The notes beneath the pieces are model-generated. The model was not told the origin of the DNA. It worked only from the letters and a program-made list of their open reading frames with translations, and searched no databases. From Bifidobacterium pluvialisilvae (GTDB lineage Bacteria > Actinomycetota > Actinomycetes > Actinomycetales > Bifidobacteriaceae), in the NCBI RefSeq assembly GCF_019331695.1, contig NZ_JAHBBI010000004.1:62001-126000 (forward strand): a DNA stretch of 64,000 nt. Reading direction: 5' to 3'. This document shows positions 9,830 through 18,068 of this stretch, one piece after another (the stretch's first letter is position 1; every line of letters starts with the position of its first letter). Both the position numbers and the translations under genes were made by a program.

Positions 9830-9867
9830 TTATCCACGGTTCCGTATTTCGCCCTAGGTTATCCACA
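9830..9867 (+). promoter_or_regulatory. Two DnaA-box-like 9-mers upstream of the SSB-like gene
   Basis: TTATCCACG (9830-9838) and the consensus TTATCCACA (9859-9867) lie in the same orientation, 29 bp start to start, in the 337-bp gap between proS and the SSB-like gene. DnaA recognises TTATCCACA. Two boxes are too few for an origin but fit DnaA-dependent regulation. The rest of the gap holds the proS terminator and no ORF. Confidence 0.55.
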
Positions 9868-10068
9868 CTATGCGTCCGAGGGTGGTCCATCCGCTAACAT
9901 TCCCGGTTTCCCATATGCTGGCAAGACCCATTGCCGCATAGTGGATATCACCGTTCCGCGGCGACCGGGATCATAGGCGACGTTTCCCCTCTTCCTCCTC
10001 TCTCGCCATTGAACCCGGCTCCGCTGACGGAATGGTCCAAACGTCGAACGCAAGGGAAAGGGCCGACC

Positions 10069-10659
10069 ATGGCACAGCAGTCACAGATCGTCATCACCGG
10101 AAACGTGGGCAGGGAGCCGACCCGCCTGGGCGCGCAGGGCAGCACACCGATGTGTACGTTTCGCCTGGCCTCCACGCGCTCGTTCTGGAACCGCCGCACC
10201 CGGCAATGGCAGGAGAGCCCGACCACATGGATCACCGTCAAGGCCTTCCGGTCGTTGGCGTTGAACGTCATGCAGTCGGTGAAGAAAGGCGACGCGGTGA
10301 TCGTCGTCGGCGACCTCGTCACCGAGACCTGGGAGCGCGACGGCGCGCAGCGCAGCGCCATCGCCATCGAAGCGGCGTATATCGGGCACGATCTCAACCG
10401 CGGGGCGTCGATGTTCGTGCGCAAGCAATACGGTGGGGGAGGCTCCGGCGGAGGGGATGCCGCCTCGGAGGCCGGCGGGCAGAACGCCGCGCCGGTGATT
10501 CCCGGACCGGGGGCTGGCGGCGCGGCCACGCCTCCCGCCGATGGTCCCGGCACGGCACCGTCCGGCCGTGATCCCTATGCCGATATTCCGCAATCCGACG
10601 TCCCCGACGAGGAGTTCGCCGACATAGAACCCCCACCCGACGACACCCCCACCGTCTGA
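10069..10659 (+). CDS. ssb: Single-stranded DNA-binding protein (SSB/OB-fold), probably a second paralogue
   Basis: A 196-residue protein with an N-terminal OB-fold SSB domain (residues about 1-115: QIVITGNVGREPTRLG, FRLASTRSFWN, TTWITVKAFRSLALNV, GDAVIVVGDLVTETWERDG) and a Gly/Pro-rich linker. The start at ATG 10069 follows AAGGGAAAGGG. The C-terminus ends PPPDDTPTV, an acidic tail but not the canonical DDDIPF-type tip that recruits partner proteins. The gene is not in an rpsF-ssb-rpsR context, so it is likely an accessory SSB, for example for competence or repair. The upstream DnaA-like boxes hint at replication-linked control. Confidence 0.88.
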   Translation: MAQQSQIVITGNVGREPTRLGAQGSTPMCTFRLASTRSFWNRRTRQWQESPTTWITVKAFRSLALNVMQSVKKGDAVIVVGDLVTETWERDGAQRSAIAIEAAYIGHDLNRGASMFVRKQYGGGGSGGGDAASEAGGQNAAPVIPGPGAGGAATPPADGPGTAPSGRDPYADIPQSDVPDEEFADIEPPPDDTPTV

Positions 10660-10681
10660 AGGTTGCACCATCGCCATTGCC

Positions 10682-10947
10682 GTCATCTCGGGTGAAGGCA
10701 GTCTCACTTTTCCGTCATCCTGAGCGGCCGAACCTGCTTTCCGTCATCCTGAGCGGTGTCGTCCCGCTTTTTGTCATCCTGAGCGGTGTCGTCCCGCTTT
10801 TTGTCATCCTGAGCGGTGGCCGTAGGCCGGAGTCGAAGGATCTCATCCGGTCAAAGGTCCGAAGAGATCCTTCGACTCGCTCCGCTCGCTCAGGATGACA
10901 ATAAGGGGAGCTCGCTCAGGATGACAAAAGGGTGCTCAGGGCGGGAG
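10682..10947. repeat. TCATCCTGAGC palindromic repeat array, left of GIY-YIG gene
   Basis: Four forward copies of GTCATCCTGAGCGG (at about 10712, 10742, 10772, 10803), with 30-bp spacing, are followed by inverted copies CGCTCAGGATGACA (10887 and 10913). Between them are GTCGAAGGATCT and AGATCCTTCGAC arms, so the region 10803-10926 can fold into one long hairpin. The 130-bp block 10798-10927 is repeated at 11624-11753 with only two mismatches. The gap 10660-10977 holds this array and no gene besides the start region of the GIY-YIG gene. Confidence 0.9.
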
Positions 10948-10977
10948 ATAACCACTTATTGGTACAGGAGAGGCATT

Positions 10978-11256
10978 GTGTACTACGTCTACATTCTTGC
11001 CAATCGTGGCAACACGGTGTTGTATATCGGTGTCACCGGTAATTTGCGACGTCGTCTGGATGAACACCGTAATGGGGATGGTAGTGAGTTTACGTCCCGC
11101 TACAAAACCGGCAAACTCGTTTATTTCGAGGTCGTTGAAGATATCATGGCTGCACTGCAGCGGGAGAAGCAGCTCAAAGGATGGAGACGCTCCAAGAAAA
11201 ATGCCCTGATAGCAGGGGTCAATCCTTCGTGGCGTGACCTCTCCCTTGACTGGTGA
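10978..11256 (+). CDS. Small GIY-YIG nuclease-domain protein embedded in repeats
   Basis: A 92-residue protein starting at GTG 10978, with AGGAGAGG 8 bases upstream. It is a bare GIY-YIG domain: the GIY element appears as YYVYIL (residues 2-7) and the YIG element as LYIGVT (15-20). The helix with the catalytic Arg region is NLRRRLDEHRNG, and the conserved REKQLKGWRRSKKNALI segment contains the metal-binding Glu (E63). It ends in the family-typical NPSWRDLS. It matches the short YhbQ/UvrC-N-like stand-alone GIY-YIG group. It is flanked on both sides by TCATCCTGAGC repeats. GC content is visibly lower than its neighbours (about 50%), suggesting acquisition. A DNA substrate is likely but unproven. 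Confidence 0.88.
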   Translation: MYYVYILANRGNTVLYIGVTGNLRRRLDEHRNGDGSEFTSRYKTGKLVYFEVVEDIMAALQREKQLKGWRRSKKNALIAGVNPSWRDLSLDW

Positions 11257-11279
11257 GAAGTCGCTCCCTGTCTATCGTC

Positions 11280-11800
11280 TGAAAGAGATCCTTCGACTCG
11301 CTCCGCTCGTTCAGGATGACAATGAAGGGAACTCGCTCAGAATGACATAGAAGAGTGCTCCGTTTATCCCGAATGATATAGGGGAGACATCGCCTCGGGG
11401 AACGAGGAACAGCCGTTCGCTTGATTATCCTAGGTTGAGACGGTCCCGCTTCCTTCTGCCGTCCTGAGCAGAGGTATCCCCATCCAGAGTAGAGGCGTCC
11501 CGTTTTGTCATCTTGGGTGAAGGCGAACCTGTTTTTCTGGCGTCCTGCGCGGAGGCGTCCCGCCTTTTGCCATCCTGAGCGGACGAACCTGCTTTTCCGT
11601 CATCCTGAGCGGTGGCGTCCCACTTTTTGTCATCCTGAGCGGAGGCCGTAGGCCGGAGTCGAAGGATCTCATCCGGTCAAAGGTACGAAGAGATCCTTCG
11701 ACTCGCTCCGCTCGCTCAGGATGACAATAAGGGGAGCTCGCTCAGGATGACAATGAAGGGAGCTCGCTCAGGATGACGATACGAGGAATGTCAATCAGGA
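11280..11800. repeat. TCATCCTGAGC palindromic repeat array, right of GIY-YIG gene
   Basis: This occupies nearly all of the 613-bp gap 11257-11869, which has no gene. It starts with a degenerate inverted copy just after the nuclease stop (AGATCCTTCGACTCG at 11286; TCAGGATGACA at 11311). Decayed forward units follow at about 11460-11580, then intact forward copies at about 11599 and 11629, and inverted copies at 11713, 11739 and 11765. Block 11624-11753 is 128/130 identical to 10798-10927. Confidence 0.9.
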
Positions 11801-11834
11801 TGACCATGAACGGAGATTAGAAGGGTGGAAAGCG

Positions 11835-11862
11835 AGCGCCGTCCCGGGGCGGAGACGGCGCT
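11835..11862 (-). terminator. Possible terminator of pepO
   Basis: A 9-bp perfect stem (AGCGCCGTC / GACGGCGCT) lies 8 bases past the pepO stop. On the minus strand the following bases are only moderately T-rich (CGCTTTCCACCCTT). Confidence 0.45.
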
Positions 11863-11869
11863 GAGGGGT

Positions 11870-13942
11870 TTACCAGATGCGGACGCGGGACTCGGGGGCG
11901 AGCCACATGGCGTCGGATTCGGTCACGTCGAACGCCCGGTAGAACAGGTCCACGTTGCGCACGATGCCGTTGGTGCGGAACTCCGCCGGCGAATGCGGGT
12001 CGATCTGCAGGTACTGTTCGGCCAGCTCGTCACGGTTCTTGCCGCGCCACACCGAGGCATACGAAAGGAAGAACCGCTGCACGCCGGTGAATCCGTCGAT
12101 GACCGGCGCATGCTCGAGCGCGGCCGCCACCGATTCGGGAGTGCCGTCGGCGGCGCCCAAGGCGAGCGCATACGCTTTGATGGCGATGTTCACGCCGCCG
12201 AGATCTCCGATGTTCTCGCCGATGGTCAGCGCGCCGTTCACGTGCGGCGCCTTCTCCGGCTGGCCCTGACGCGCGTACTTCTCGGCCAGTTGCCGCGGGA
12301 CGAAGCCGTTGTACTGCTCGATGAGCGCCTTCGTGCGCTTCTCGAAGTTTGTGCGGTCCTCGGCCGTCCACCAGTCGTGCAGCCTGCCGTCGCCGTCGTA
12401 CTTCGAGCCCTGGTCGTCGAAACCATGACCGATCTCATGGCCGATTACCGCTCCGATGCCGCCATAGTTGGCCGCGTCCTCGGCATCCGGGTTGAAGAAC
12501 GGCGGCTGGAGGATCGCCGCCGGGAACACGATCACGTTCATCGTCGGCTCATAGTAGGCGTTCACCGTCTGCGGGTTCATCAGCCACTCGTCCTTGTCGA
12601 CCGCCTTGCCCGCCTTGGCCAGCTGGTATCCGGCCTCGTAACGCCACGCGTTGCGCAGGTTGTCGACCAGTGACAGGTCGTCGGAGACGCTCAGCGCGCT
12701 GTAGTCGCGCCAATGGTTCGTGTAGCCGATCTTCGGCGTGAACTTGGCGAGCTTCTCCAGCGCCTTGGCCTTCGTGTCCTCGCCCAGCCAGTCGCTGGCC
12801 AGGATCGACGCATGATACGCCTTGATGAGGTTGCCGACCAGCTCCTCCATGCGCTCCTTCGACGATTCGGGGAAGTGACGGCGCACATACTCGCGCCCCA
12901 CCTCCTCGCCGCAGATGCCGTTGACCAACGAGACGCCGCGCTTCCACCGGTCGCGCTGCTCCGTGGTGCCGGACAGCACCTTGCCGTAGAAGCCGAAGGT
13001 CGTCTTGTCGAAGTCCTCGCTGAGGAAATGCGACCAGCCGTTGATGAGATGCACGCGCGCCCACAGCTTGAGGTCGTCGAGGTCGGCGTCATGCCAGAAG
13101 CGGTCGACGCCACTCAGGAAGCTCGGTTCGTGCACGATGGTCTTCGCCAGCACCGTGCCCATGTCGATGGGCTGCACCGAGGCGGCCGCCGTCACGTCGT
13201 AGGCGTCCTGCCAGGCGCGGGTCCACGCCTCGATGTCGAACGAGGAGAGCGTCTCCTTCAGCTGCGCGTAATCCGTGGGATTGTACGTCTTGTCCTCGTC
13301 GCGGGTGGCGACCACGTCCCAATGGTGCTTGGCGATGCGCGTCTCCACGTCGAGGAACCGCCGCGCCTGCTCGTCCGCCTCGTCGCCGGTCGTCGCGTAG
13401 CCGGCGAGGCGCAGCAGCGAGGAGACCATGTCCACGTAGGCATCGCGTACGGACGCATACCGCTCCTCGCGGTAGTACGCCTCGTCCGGCAGACCCAGGC
13501 CCGCCTGCTCCACATGCGTGATGTTGTGGTCCGGGTCGCCGGGATCCGGATACACCATGAGGCCGATGAGGTCGGGGCCTCCGGCGGGGTTGAGCGAACC
13601 GAGCACACGAGTCAGCGCGGTCTTGTCGGAAGCCGAGTCCACGGCGTCGAGGTCGGGGCGGATCGGATTTATGCCGGCCGCGTCGATGGCGTTCTCGTCA
13701 CGGAACGAACGGTAGAGGATGGCCGATTTGACGGCCGGGCTGTCGTCGTCCTCGAGAATGTCGCGGACGTCCTGCTCGGCGTTCTCGGCGAGCTTGTCGA
13801 ATGCGCCGAACCGGGCACGGTCGGCGGGGAGGATGTACGTGTCGATCCACGGGCCGTTGACGTAGCGGAAGAAATCATCAGCGGGCCTGGTGACGGAGGA
13901 GAACGATGCCGGATCGATGCCGGAGATAAGCGAGTCTGTCAT
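11870..13942 (-). CDS. pepO: M13-family zinc endopeptidase (PepO/neprilysin-like)
   Basis: A 690-residue metallopeptidase, the usual length for PepO. It carries the zinc motif HEIGH (H502, E503, H506) in IGHEIGHGFDDQGSKYD, and the third ligand region ENIGDLGG (E576). The substrate-binding motif NAYYEPTMNVIVFPAAIL precedes HEIGH and CxxW-like terminal features close the protein. There is no signal peptide, so it is a cytoplasmic peptidase acting on oligopeptides up to about 30 residues, consistent with bacterial PepO. It sits beside the repeat array and diverges from map. With the oligopeptide ABC genes and pepP it adds to a peptide-using profile in this window. Confidence 0.96.
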   Translation of the reverse strand: MTDSLISGIDPASFSSVTRPADDFFRYVNGPWIDTYILPADRARFGAFDKLAENAEQDVRDILEDDDSPAVKSAILYRSFRDENAIDAAGINPIRPDLDAVDSASDKTALTRVLGSLNPAGGPDLIGLMVYPDPGDPDHNITHVEQAGLGLPDEAYYREERYASVRDAYVDMVSSLLRLAGYATTGDEADEQARRFLDVETRIAKHHWDVVATRDEDKTYNPTDYAQLKETLSSFDIEAWTRAWQDAYDVTAAASVQPIDMGTVLAKTIVHEPSFLSGVDRFWHDADLDDLKLWARVHLINGWSHFLSEDFDKTTFGFYGKVLSGTTEQRDRWKRGVSLVNGICGEEVGREYVRRHFPESSKERMEELVGNLIKAYHASILASDWLGEDTKAKALEKLAKFTPKIGYTNHWRDYSALSVSDDLSLVDNLRNAWRYEAGYQLAKAGKAVDKDEWLMNPQTVNAYYEPTMNVIVFPAAILQPPFFNPDAEDAANYGGIGAVIGHEIGHGFDDQGSKYDGDGRLHDWWTAEDRTNFEKRTKALIEQYNGFVPRQLAEKYARQGQPEKAPHVNGALTIGENIGDLGGVNIAIKAYALALGAADGTPESVAAALEHAPVIDGFTGVQRFFLSYASVWRGKNRDELAEQYLQIDPHSPAEFRTNGIVRNVDLFYRAFDVTESDAMWLAPESRVRIW

Positions 13943-14087
13943 GCTTCCCAGAGTAATGGCTCAGCCATACCAATGCCGCGATTTCGCCGTCGTGAACGAT
14001 ATTTCGGTCGTGCGGGCGTATGGCCGGCCATATGGCATGGCGTTGAAGTAAGGTGGGTGGGAACCAATCGTAGAAAGCGAATCAGAC

Positions 14088-14864
14088 GTGATTGAACTCA
14101 AAACCCCTCAGGAAATCAAGGAAATGCGCCCCGCCGGCAAGTTCGTCGGCTCCATCCTCAAGGACCTGAAGAAGATGACCAAGGTCGGCACCAATCTTCT
14201 CGAGATCGACGAATTCGTCAAGCAGCGCATCGAGGCGCGCAACGGCGCCGAATCCTGCTACGTGGACTACGCACCCGACTTCGGCACCGGCCCGTTCGCG
14301 CACTACATCTGCACGTCCGTCAACGATGCGGTGCTGCACGGCGTGCCCTACGACTACAACCTCAAGGACGGCGACCTCATCTCCCTCGACCTCGCCATCA
14401 ACGTCGACGGATGGGTCGGCGACTCCGCCATCAGCTTCGTCGTCGGCAACGACCCCGATCCCGAGGACCTGCGCCTCATCAAATGCACCGAGGACGCGCT
14501 CGCCGCCGGCATCGCCCAGGCCAAGGCCGGCAACCGTCTCGGCGACATCTCCTCCGCCATCGGCGACGTGGCACGCTCCCAGGGCTACACCGTCAACCTC
14601 GAGTTCGGCGGCCACGGCGTGGGTCACATCATGCACGGCGACCCGCACGTGCCCAACGACGGCAAGGCCCACCACGGCTACCGCCTGCGCCCGGGTCTGG
14701 TCATCGCCATCGAACCGTGGTTCCTCAAGACCACCGACGAAATCTACCAGGACCCGAAGGACGGCTGGACGCTGCGCTCCTCCGACGGCTCGCGCGGCGC
14801 GCACACCGAGCACACCATCGCCATCACCGACGGCGACCCCATCATCCTCACCGCCCGCGACTGA
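14088..14864 (+). CDS. map: Methionine aminopeptidase type I
   Basis: A 258-residue M24A metallopeptidase that removes N-terminal Met from nascent proteins. It starts at GTG 14088 (MIELKTPQEIKEMR). The metal ligands are recognisable: D in ISLDLAINVDGW, D in VGDSAISF, H in EFGGHGVGHIMHGDPHV, E in VIAIEPWF and E in GAHTEHTIAIT. The protein is nearly at minimal length, lacking the N-terminal zinc-finger or SH3-like extension of some actinobacterial paralogues. A stable hairpin follows the gene. Confidence 0.96.
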   Translation: MIELKTPQEIKEMRPAGKFVGSILKDLKKMTKVGTNLLEIDEFVKQRIEARNGAESCYVDYAPDFGTGPFAHYICTSVNDAVLHGVPYDYNLKDGDLISLDLAINVDGWVGDSAISFVVGNDPDPEDLRLIKCTEDALAAGIAQAKAGNRLGDISSAIGDVARSQGYTVNLEFGGHGVGHIMHGDPHVPNDGKAHHGYRLRPGLVIAIEPWFLKTTDEIYQDPKDGWTLRSSDGSRGAHTEHTIAITDGDPIILTARD

Positions 14865-14894
14865 CGTCCGCCCGCGAATCCACACGTCCGAAAC

Positions 14895-14950
14895 GGCGAC
14901 GGCCCGGCAGAACGCACCACGCGTCGGCCGGGCCGTCGCCGTACCCGGCG
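14895..14950 (+). terminator. Strong hairpin downstream of map
   Basis: 14-bp perfect arms GGCGACGGCCCGGC and GCCGGGCCGTCGCC, 30 bp past the map stop. There is no U-tract, so it may act as an RNA 3'-end stabiliser or a non-canonical terminator. Confidence 0.6.
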
Positions 14951-15050
14951 GGCCCGGAAATGGGCGAACGCCGCCGCCCGCCACAATCATGCGGTAATCT
15001 AAGGCGAACACGGCACGAGTATGCTGCCGTAGCGGTATCAAGGAGGGAAT

Positions 15051-16337
15051 ATGTCAACAGCAAGGCTGGAGGTGGAGTCCACCGCCTATGACCTGCCCGT
15101 GGTGAAGGCGACCAGCGGCCCCGACGGCATCGTGGTCTCGAAGCTGCGCAACGACGGCTGGGTCACGCTCGACCCCGGATTCCTCACCACCGCACAGTGC
15201 GAATCCAAGATCACGTTCATCGACGGCAACAATTCGGTGCTCCGCTACCGAGGCTACCCGATCAGCCAGCTGTGCGAGCACTCGAACTTCCTCGAGGTCG
15301 CATGGCTGCTCCAGCACGGCGAACTGCCGAACTCCGAGCAGTACACGAAATTCCGCGATGGCATCCTGCGCCGCACGGTCATCGGCGAGGACTTCCGCAC
15401 GTTCCTCGGCTCGTTCCCGCGCAACTCGCACCCCATGAGCGTGCTCGCCTCCGCCGTCAACGCGCTCGCCGCCTACCATCCCGACACGGTCGACATCAGC
15501 GACCCCGAGCAGCTCGACGCCGCCGCCGCGAACATCATGGCCAAGGTGCGCACCATCGTCTCGCACATCTGGCGCCGCCGCCGCGACGAGCCGCTGCTGT
15601 ACCCCGACTATTCGCGCGGCTACGTGGACGACTTCCTGCGTATGAGCTTCGCCGTGCCGTACACGCAGTTCGAATCCGACCCGCTTATGGTCGACGCGCT
15701 CGACAAGCTGCTCATCATCCACGCCGACCACGAGCAGAACTGCTCCACGTCGGTGGTGCGCATCGCCGGATCTGCCCATGCGAACCTCTACTCCGCGGTG
15801 GCCGCCGGCATCAACGCGCTTTCCGGCCCGCTGCACGGCGGGGCGAACGAGGCCGTGCTGCGTCAGCTGGAGACCATCCGCGACTCCGGCAAAAGCGTCA
15901 AGGAGTTCGTGGAGGAGGCCAAGAAGGAGGGCCACCGCATCTCCGGCCTCGGCCACCGCGTATACAAGTCATACGACCCGCGCGCGGCCATCGCCAAGAA
16001 ATACCTCAAGCAGATCATGGAGCTGCGCGGCGACGTGTTCGCCGGCGAGCGCGACCTGCTCAACGTGGCGCTCGAGCTCGAGGACATCGCCATGCACGAC
16101 GACTACTTCGTCTCCCGCCATCTCTATCCGAACGTGGATTTCTACACGGGTCTCATCTATCGTGCCATCGGCTTCGACCAGGAGATGTTCACCACGCTGT
16201 TCGCGCTCGGCCGCATCCCCGGCTGGATAGCCCAATACCGGGAGATGCTCAACGACCCGGCCACGAAGATCGGCCGCCCCCGTCAGGTGTACACCGGCTC
16301 GCCGGAACGTGACTACGTGCCGATTGAGGATCGATGA
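15051..16337 (+). CDS. gltA: Citrate synthase
   Basis: A 428-residue enzyme condensing oxaloacetate and acetyl-CoA. A perfect RBS (AGGAGGGAAT) directly precedes ATG 15051. The catalytic triad is visible: H262 in GPLHGGANE, H302 in GLGHRVYKSYDPR, and D363 in PNVDFYTGL. The oxaloacetate-binding HADHEQNCSTSVVRI and C-terminal RPRQVYTG are also present. The long N-terminal segment marks the type II (hexameric, bacterial) family. Bifidobacteria have an incomplete TCA cycle, so the likely role is supply of 2-oxoglutarate and glutamate for biosynthesis. It ends at a compound hairpin shared with the convergent deacetylase gene. Confidence 0.97.
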   Translation: MSTARLEVESTAYDLPVVKATSGPDGIVVSKLRNDGWVTLDPGFLTTAQCESKITFIDGNNSVLRYRGYPISQLCEHSNFLEVAWLLQHGELPNSEQYTKFRDGILRRTVIGEDFRTFLGSFPRNSHPMSVLASAVNALAAYHPDTVDISDPEQLDAAAANIMAKVRTIVSHIWRRRRDEPLLYPDYSRGYVDDFLRMSFAVPYTQFESDPLMVDALDKLLIIHADHEQNCSTSVVRIAGSAHANLYSAVAAGINALSGPLHGGANEAVLRQLETIRDSGKSVKEFVEEAKKEGHRISGLGHRVYKSYDPRAAIAKKYLKQIMELRGDVFAGERDLLNVALELEDIAMHDDYFVSRHLYPNVDFYTGLIYRAIGFDQEMFTTLFALGRIPGWIAQYREMLNDPATKIGRPRQVYTGSPERDYVPIEDR

Positions 16338-16356
16338 ATGGACAGGTGGTAGTCAG

Positions 16357-16435
16357 AACCCGCACAACTCCGATTTCTCCGTCTGGAAACCACGGTTTCC
16401 CCGGTGGAATCACGAGTTGTGCGGGTTTGTTTTTC
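16357..16435 (+). terminator. Compound terminator between gltA and deacetylase gene
   Basis: Outer 14-bp arms AACCCGCACAACTC and GAGTTGTGCGGGTT enclose an inner hairpin (GGAAACC/GGTTTCC). They are followed by TTGTTTTTCT. The T-run serves gltA; the convergent gene's stop lies at its end. Confidence 0.85.
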
Positions 16436-17826
16436 TACCACTGTTCGGCGTAGTTCGTGGACGGCTTCCACGGTTCGCCCGGCTTGACCACCTGGCCGCG
16501 CGAATAGTACACATACCCCGGCTTCGGTCGTTCCCCGAGCAGCTGTGGAATGCTCACGAACGTGTAGCCCTTGGCCTTGAGGTCGGTGATGATGCGCTCG
16601 GTCGCCTTCGCGGTGCTGCCCTGCAGGTCGTGCAGCAGGATGATGTCGCCGGGGCGGGTCCATTCGAGCACCTCGCTGTAGACGCCGTCGGCGTCCTTCT
16701 CCCAGTCGTAGCCCATCACATCGAAGTTGATGATCGAGGAGTTCATGGCCACAGCCTGGTCCCGTACGTCGTTGCTCCATTCGCTGTATGGCGGCCGAAT
16801 CATCGAGGGGTATGCGCCGACGGTCTTCTCCACGGCCGTACTGGTCCTCGTTAGCTGCGAGATCACGTCGGCCTTGCTCAGCTTCTGCAGATGCGGATGG
16901 TTCCATGTGTGGTTCTCAATCGGATGCCCGGCCTTGGCCAGCTCCTTGAGCATCGGCGATGTCTTGTCGGTGATGTGCTCACCTACCGAGAAGAACGTGG
17001 CGGTCGTCCCGGTCTTCTTCAGTGCTTCGATGACCGGCGGCGTGTTGGCAGCGTCGGGACCGTCGTCGAATGTCAGCGCCACGCATTTGGCCGTCGCGCA
17101 GTCCACGCCGAGCTTGGCGATGTTCGACTTGGTGACGGCGTCCATCGCATCGTTCAGCTGGTCGATGGACCGTTGGTAGACGGTCTTGTCGGTGATGATG
17201 TCGTCACCGTTGAGTTGTTCGTTCGCAGTGGCGGTGAGCTGTTGCAGCTTGGTGCGAGTGGATTCATCGGTCACCTTACCGTCAGTTTGGTCGAGTAGGC
17301 CCTTCGATTGCGACACCGCCGCGGTGAGCGTGAACCGGACGGCGGTGTTGGCCTTATTGGCGACGCCACGGCGCACGGTTTTCGCATCGGCGGTGATGGC
17401 CTTGGCACGGTCGTAGGCGTTCTTCTCTGCCTTGGCCAATGATTGCGTGCGGGTTGTCAGATCATCCGAGGACATCGCTTCGTCGCACTGGTATCGTTCA
17501 CCGTTGTTGATGTCGGAGATCAGCGTCTTGGCCTCCGATACCGCGGTGCGCAATGTGGTGACCGTGGCGGGGTCCTCCGCGGACGAAGGCTGGGTGCCGG
17601 CCGTGGATTCGGCTGCCGAGGTCGCCTCGTTCAGCGTCTTGGCGGCGCCGAGCAGCGTGGTCCGTGCCGCGGTGCATTGGCTCATCGCCTGTGTGCGACG
17701 GTTGCGCCAGGAGAACGCCACGCCGCCCGAGACGGCGATGGCGGCGACCATCGCGATGACGACGATGATGACGATGAGCCGGCGGCGGTGTGTTCCCCGG
17801 ATGTTCGCTGCGGAATGCTTGGCCAT
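16435..17826 (-). CDS. Membrane-anchored polysaccharide deacetylase (NodB/CE4 domain)
   Basis: A 463-residue protein from ATG 17826 (AGGGAA upstream). A short basic cytoplasmic head and one hydrophobic segment (residues about 15-37) anchor it to the membrane. Residues about 40-235 form an extracellular Ala/Thr-rich, probably helical stalk. The C-terminal CE4 domain starts with the catalytic LTFDDGPD (D254, D255), then ENHTWNHPHL (metal-binding His-x3-His) and IRPPYSEW, and ends with INFDVMGYDW and ILLHDLQG. A likely substrate is peptidoglycan or another cell-wall glycan GlcNAc, whose deacetylation typically gives lysozyme resistance. No neighbour suggests a more specific polysaccharide. Confidence 0.93.
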   Translation of the reverse strand: MAKHSAANIRGTHRRRLIVIIVVIAMVAAIAVSGGVAFSWRNRRTQAMSQCTAARTTLLGAAKTLNEATSAAESTAGTQPSSAEDPATVTTLRTAVSEAKTLISDINNGERYQCDEAMSSDDLTTRTQSLAKAEKNAYDRAKAITADAKTVRRGVANKANTAVRFTLTAAVSQSKGLLDQTDGKVTDESTRTKLQQLTATANEQLNGDDIITDKTVYQRSIDQLNDAMDAVTKSNIAKLGVDCATAKCVALTFDDGPDAANTPPVIEALKKTGTTATFFSVGEHITDKTSPMLKELAKAGHPIENHTWNHPHLQKLSKADVISQLTRTSTAVEKTVGAYPSMIRPPYSEWSNDVRDQAVAMNSSIINFDVMGYDWEKDADGVYSEVLEWTRPGDIILLHDLQGSTAKATERIITDLKAKGYTFVSIPQLLGERPKPGYVYYSRGQVVKPGEPWKPSTNYAEQW

Positions 17827-17949
17827 GCGTTTCCCTGCTTCTTCGGTCTGTGATACGTTGCCATGAACACTGTAACGCATGGGCTCGCGGTGTGTCAGCG
17901 GACTTCCGTGGTCTTTGCTATCATTGCCAAGTTGCCGTTTCGGCGACGT

Positions 17950-18026
17950 GGGGCCTTAGCTCAGTCGGTTAGAGCAGCGGACTCATAATCCGTCGGTCCA
18001 GGGTTCAAGCCCCTGAGGCCCCACCA
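17950..18026 (+). tRNA. tRNA with CAU anticodon (Met elongator, or Ile2 after lysidine modification)
   Basis: A complete cloverleaf: acceptor GGGGCCT pairs AGGCCCC (18016-18022), followed by A and an encoded CCA. The D arm is AGCTCAGTCGGTTAGAGC. The anticodon stem GCGGA/TCCGT encloses loop CTCATAA, giving anticodon CAT. The T arm is CCAGGGTTCAAGCCCCTG. The CAU anticodon is shared by elongator Met and by tRNA-Ile2 modified by TilS; I cannot separate them by eye. It lies immediately upstream of the 3' end of the convergent MFS gene. Confidence 0.96.
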
Positions 18027-18068
18027 TCGTTTTTCTGCCGGCGTTTTTCGTTATTACCTTCTCGGTCA

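Noticed and set aside
9830-9867. Chromosomal origin of replication
   Set aside because: Only two DnaA-like boxes, no AT-rich unwinding region, and no dnaA/dnaN neighbours.
10712-10816. Regular 30-bp spacing suggesting a short CRISPR array
   Set aside because: The units between the repeated cores are themselves near-identical, inverted copies follow, and no cas genes are present; this is a palindromic repeat array.
17950-18026. tRNA gene as an integration site of a genomic island
   Set aside because: No integrase and no direct repeat of the tRNA 3' end was seen nearby; the adjoining genes look like ordinary chromosomal functions.
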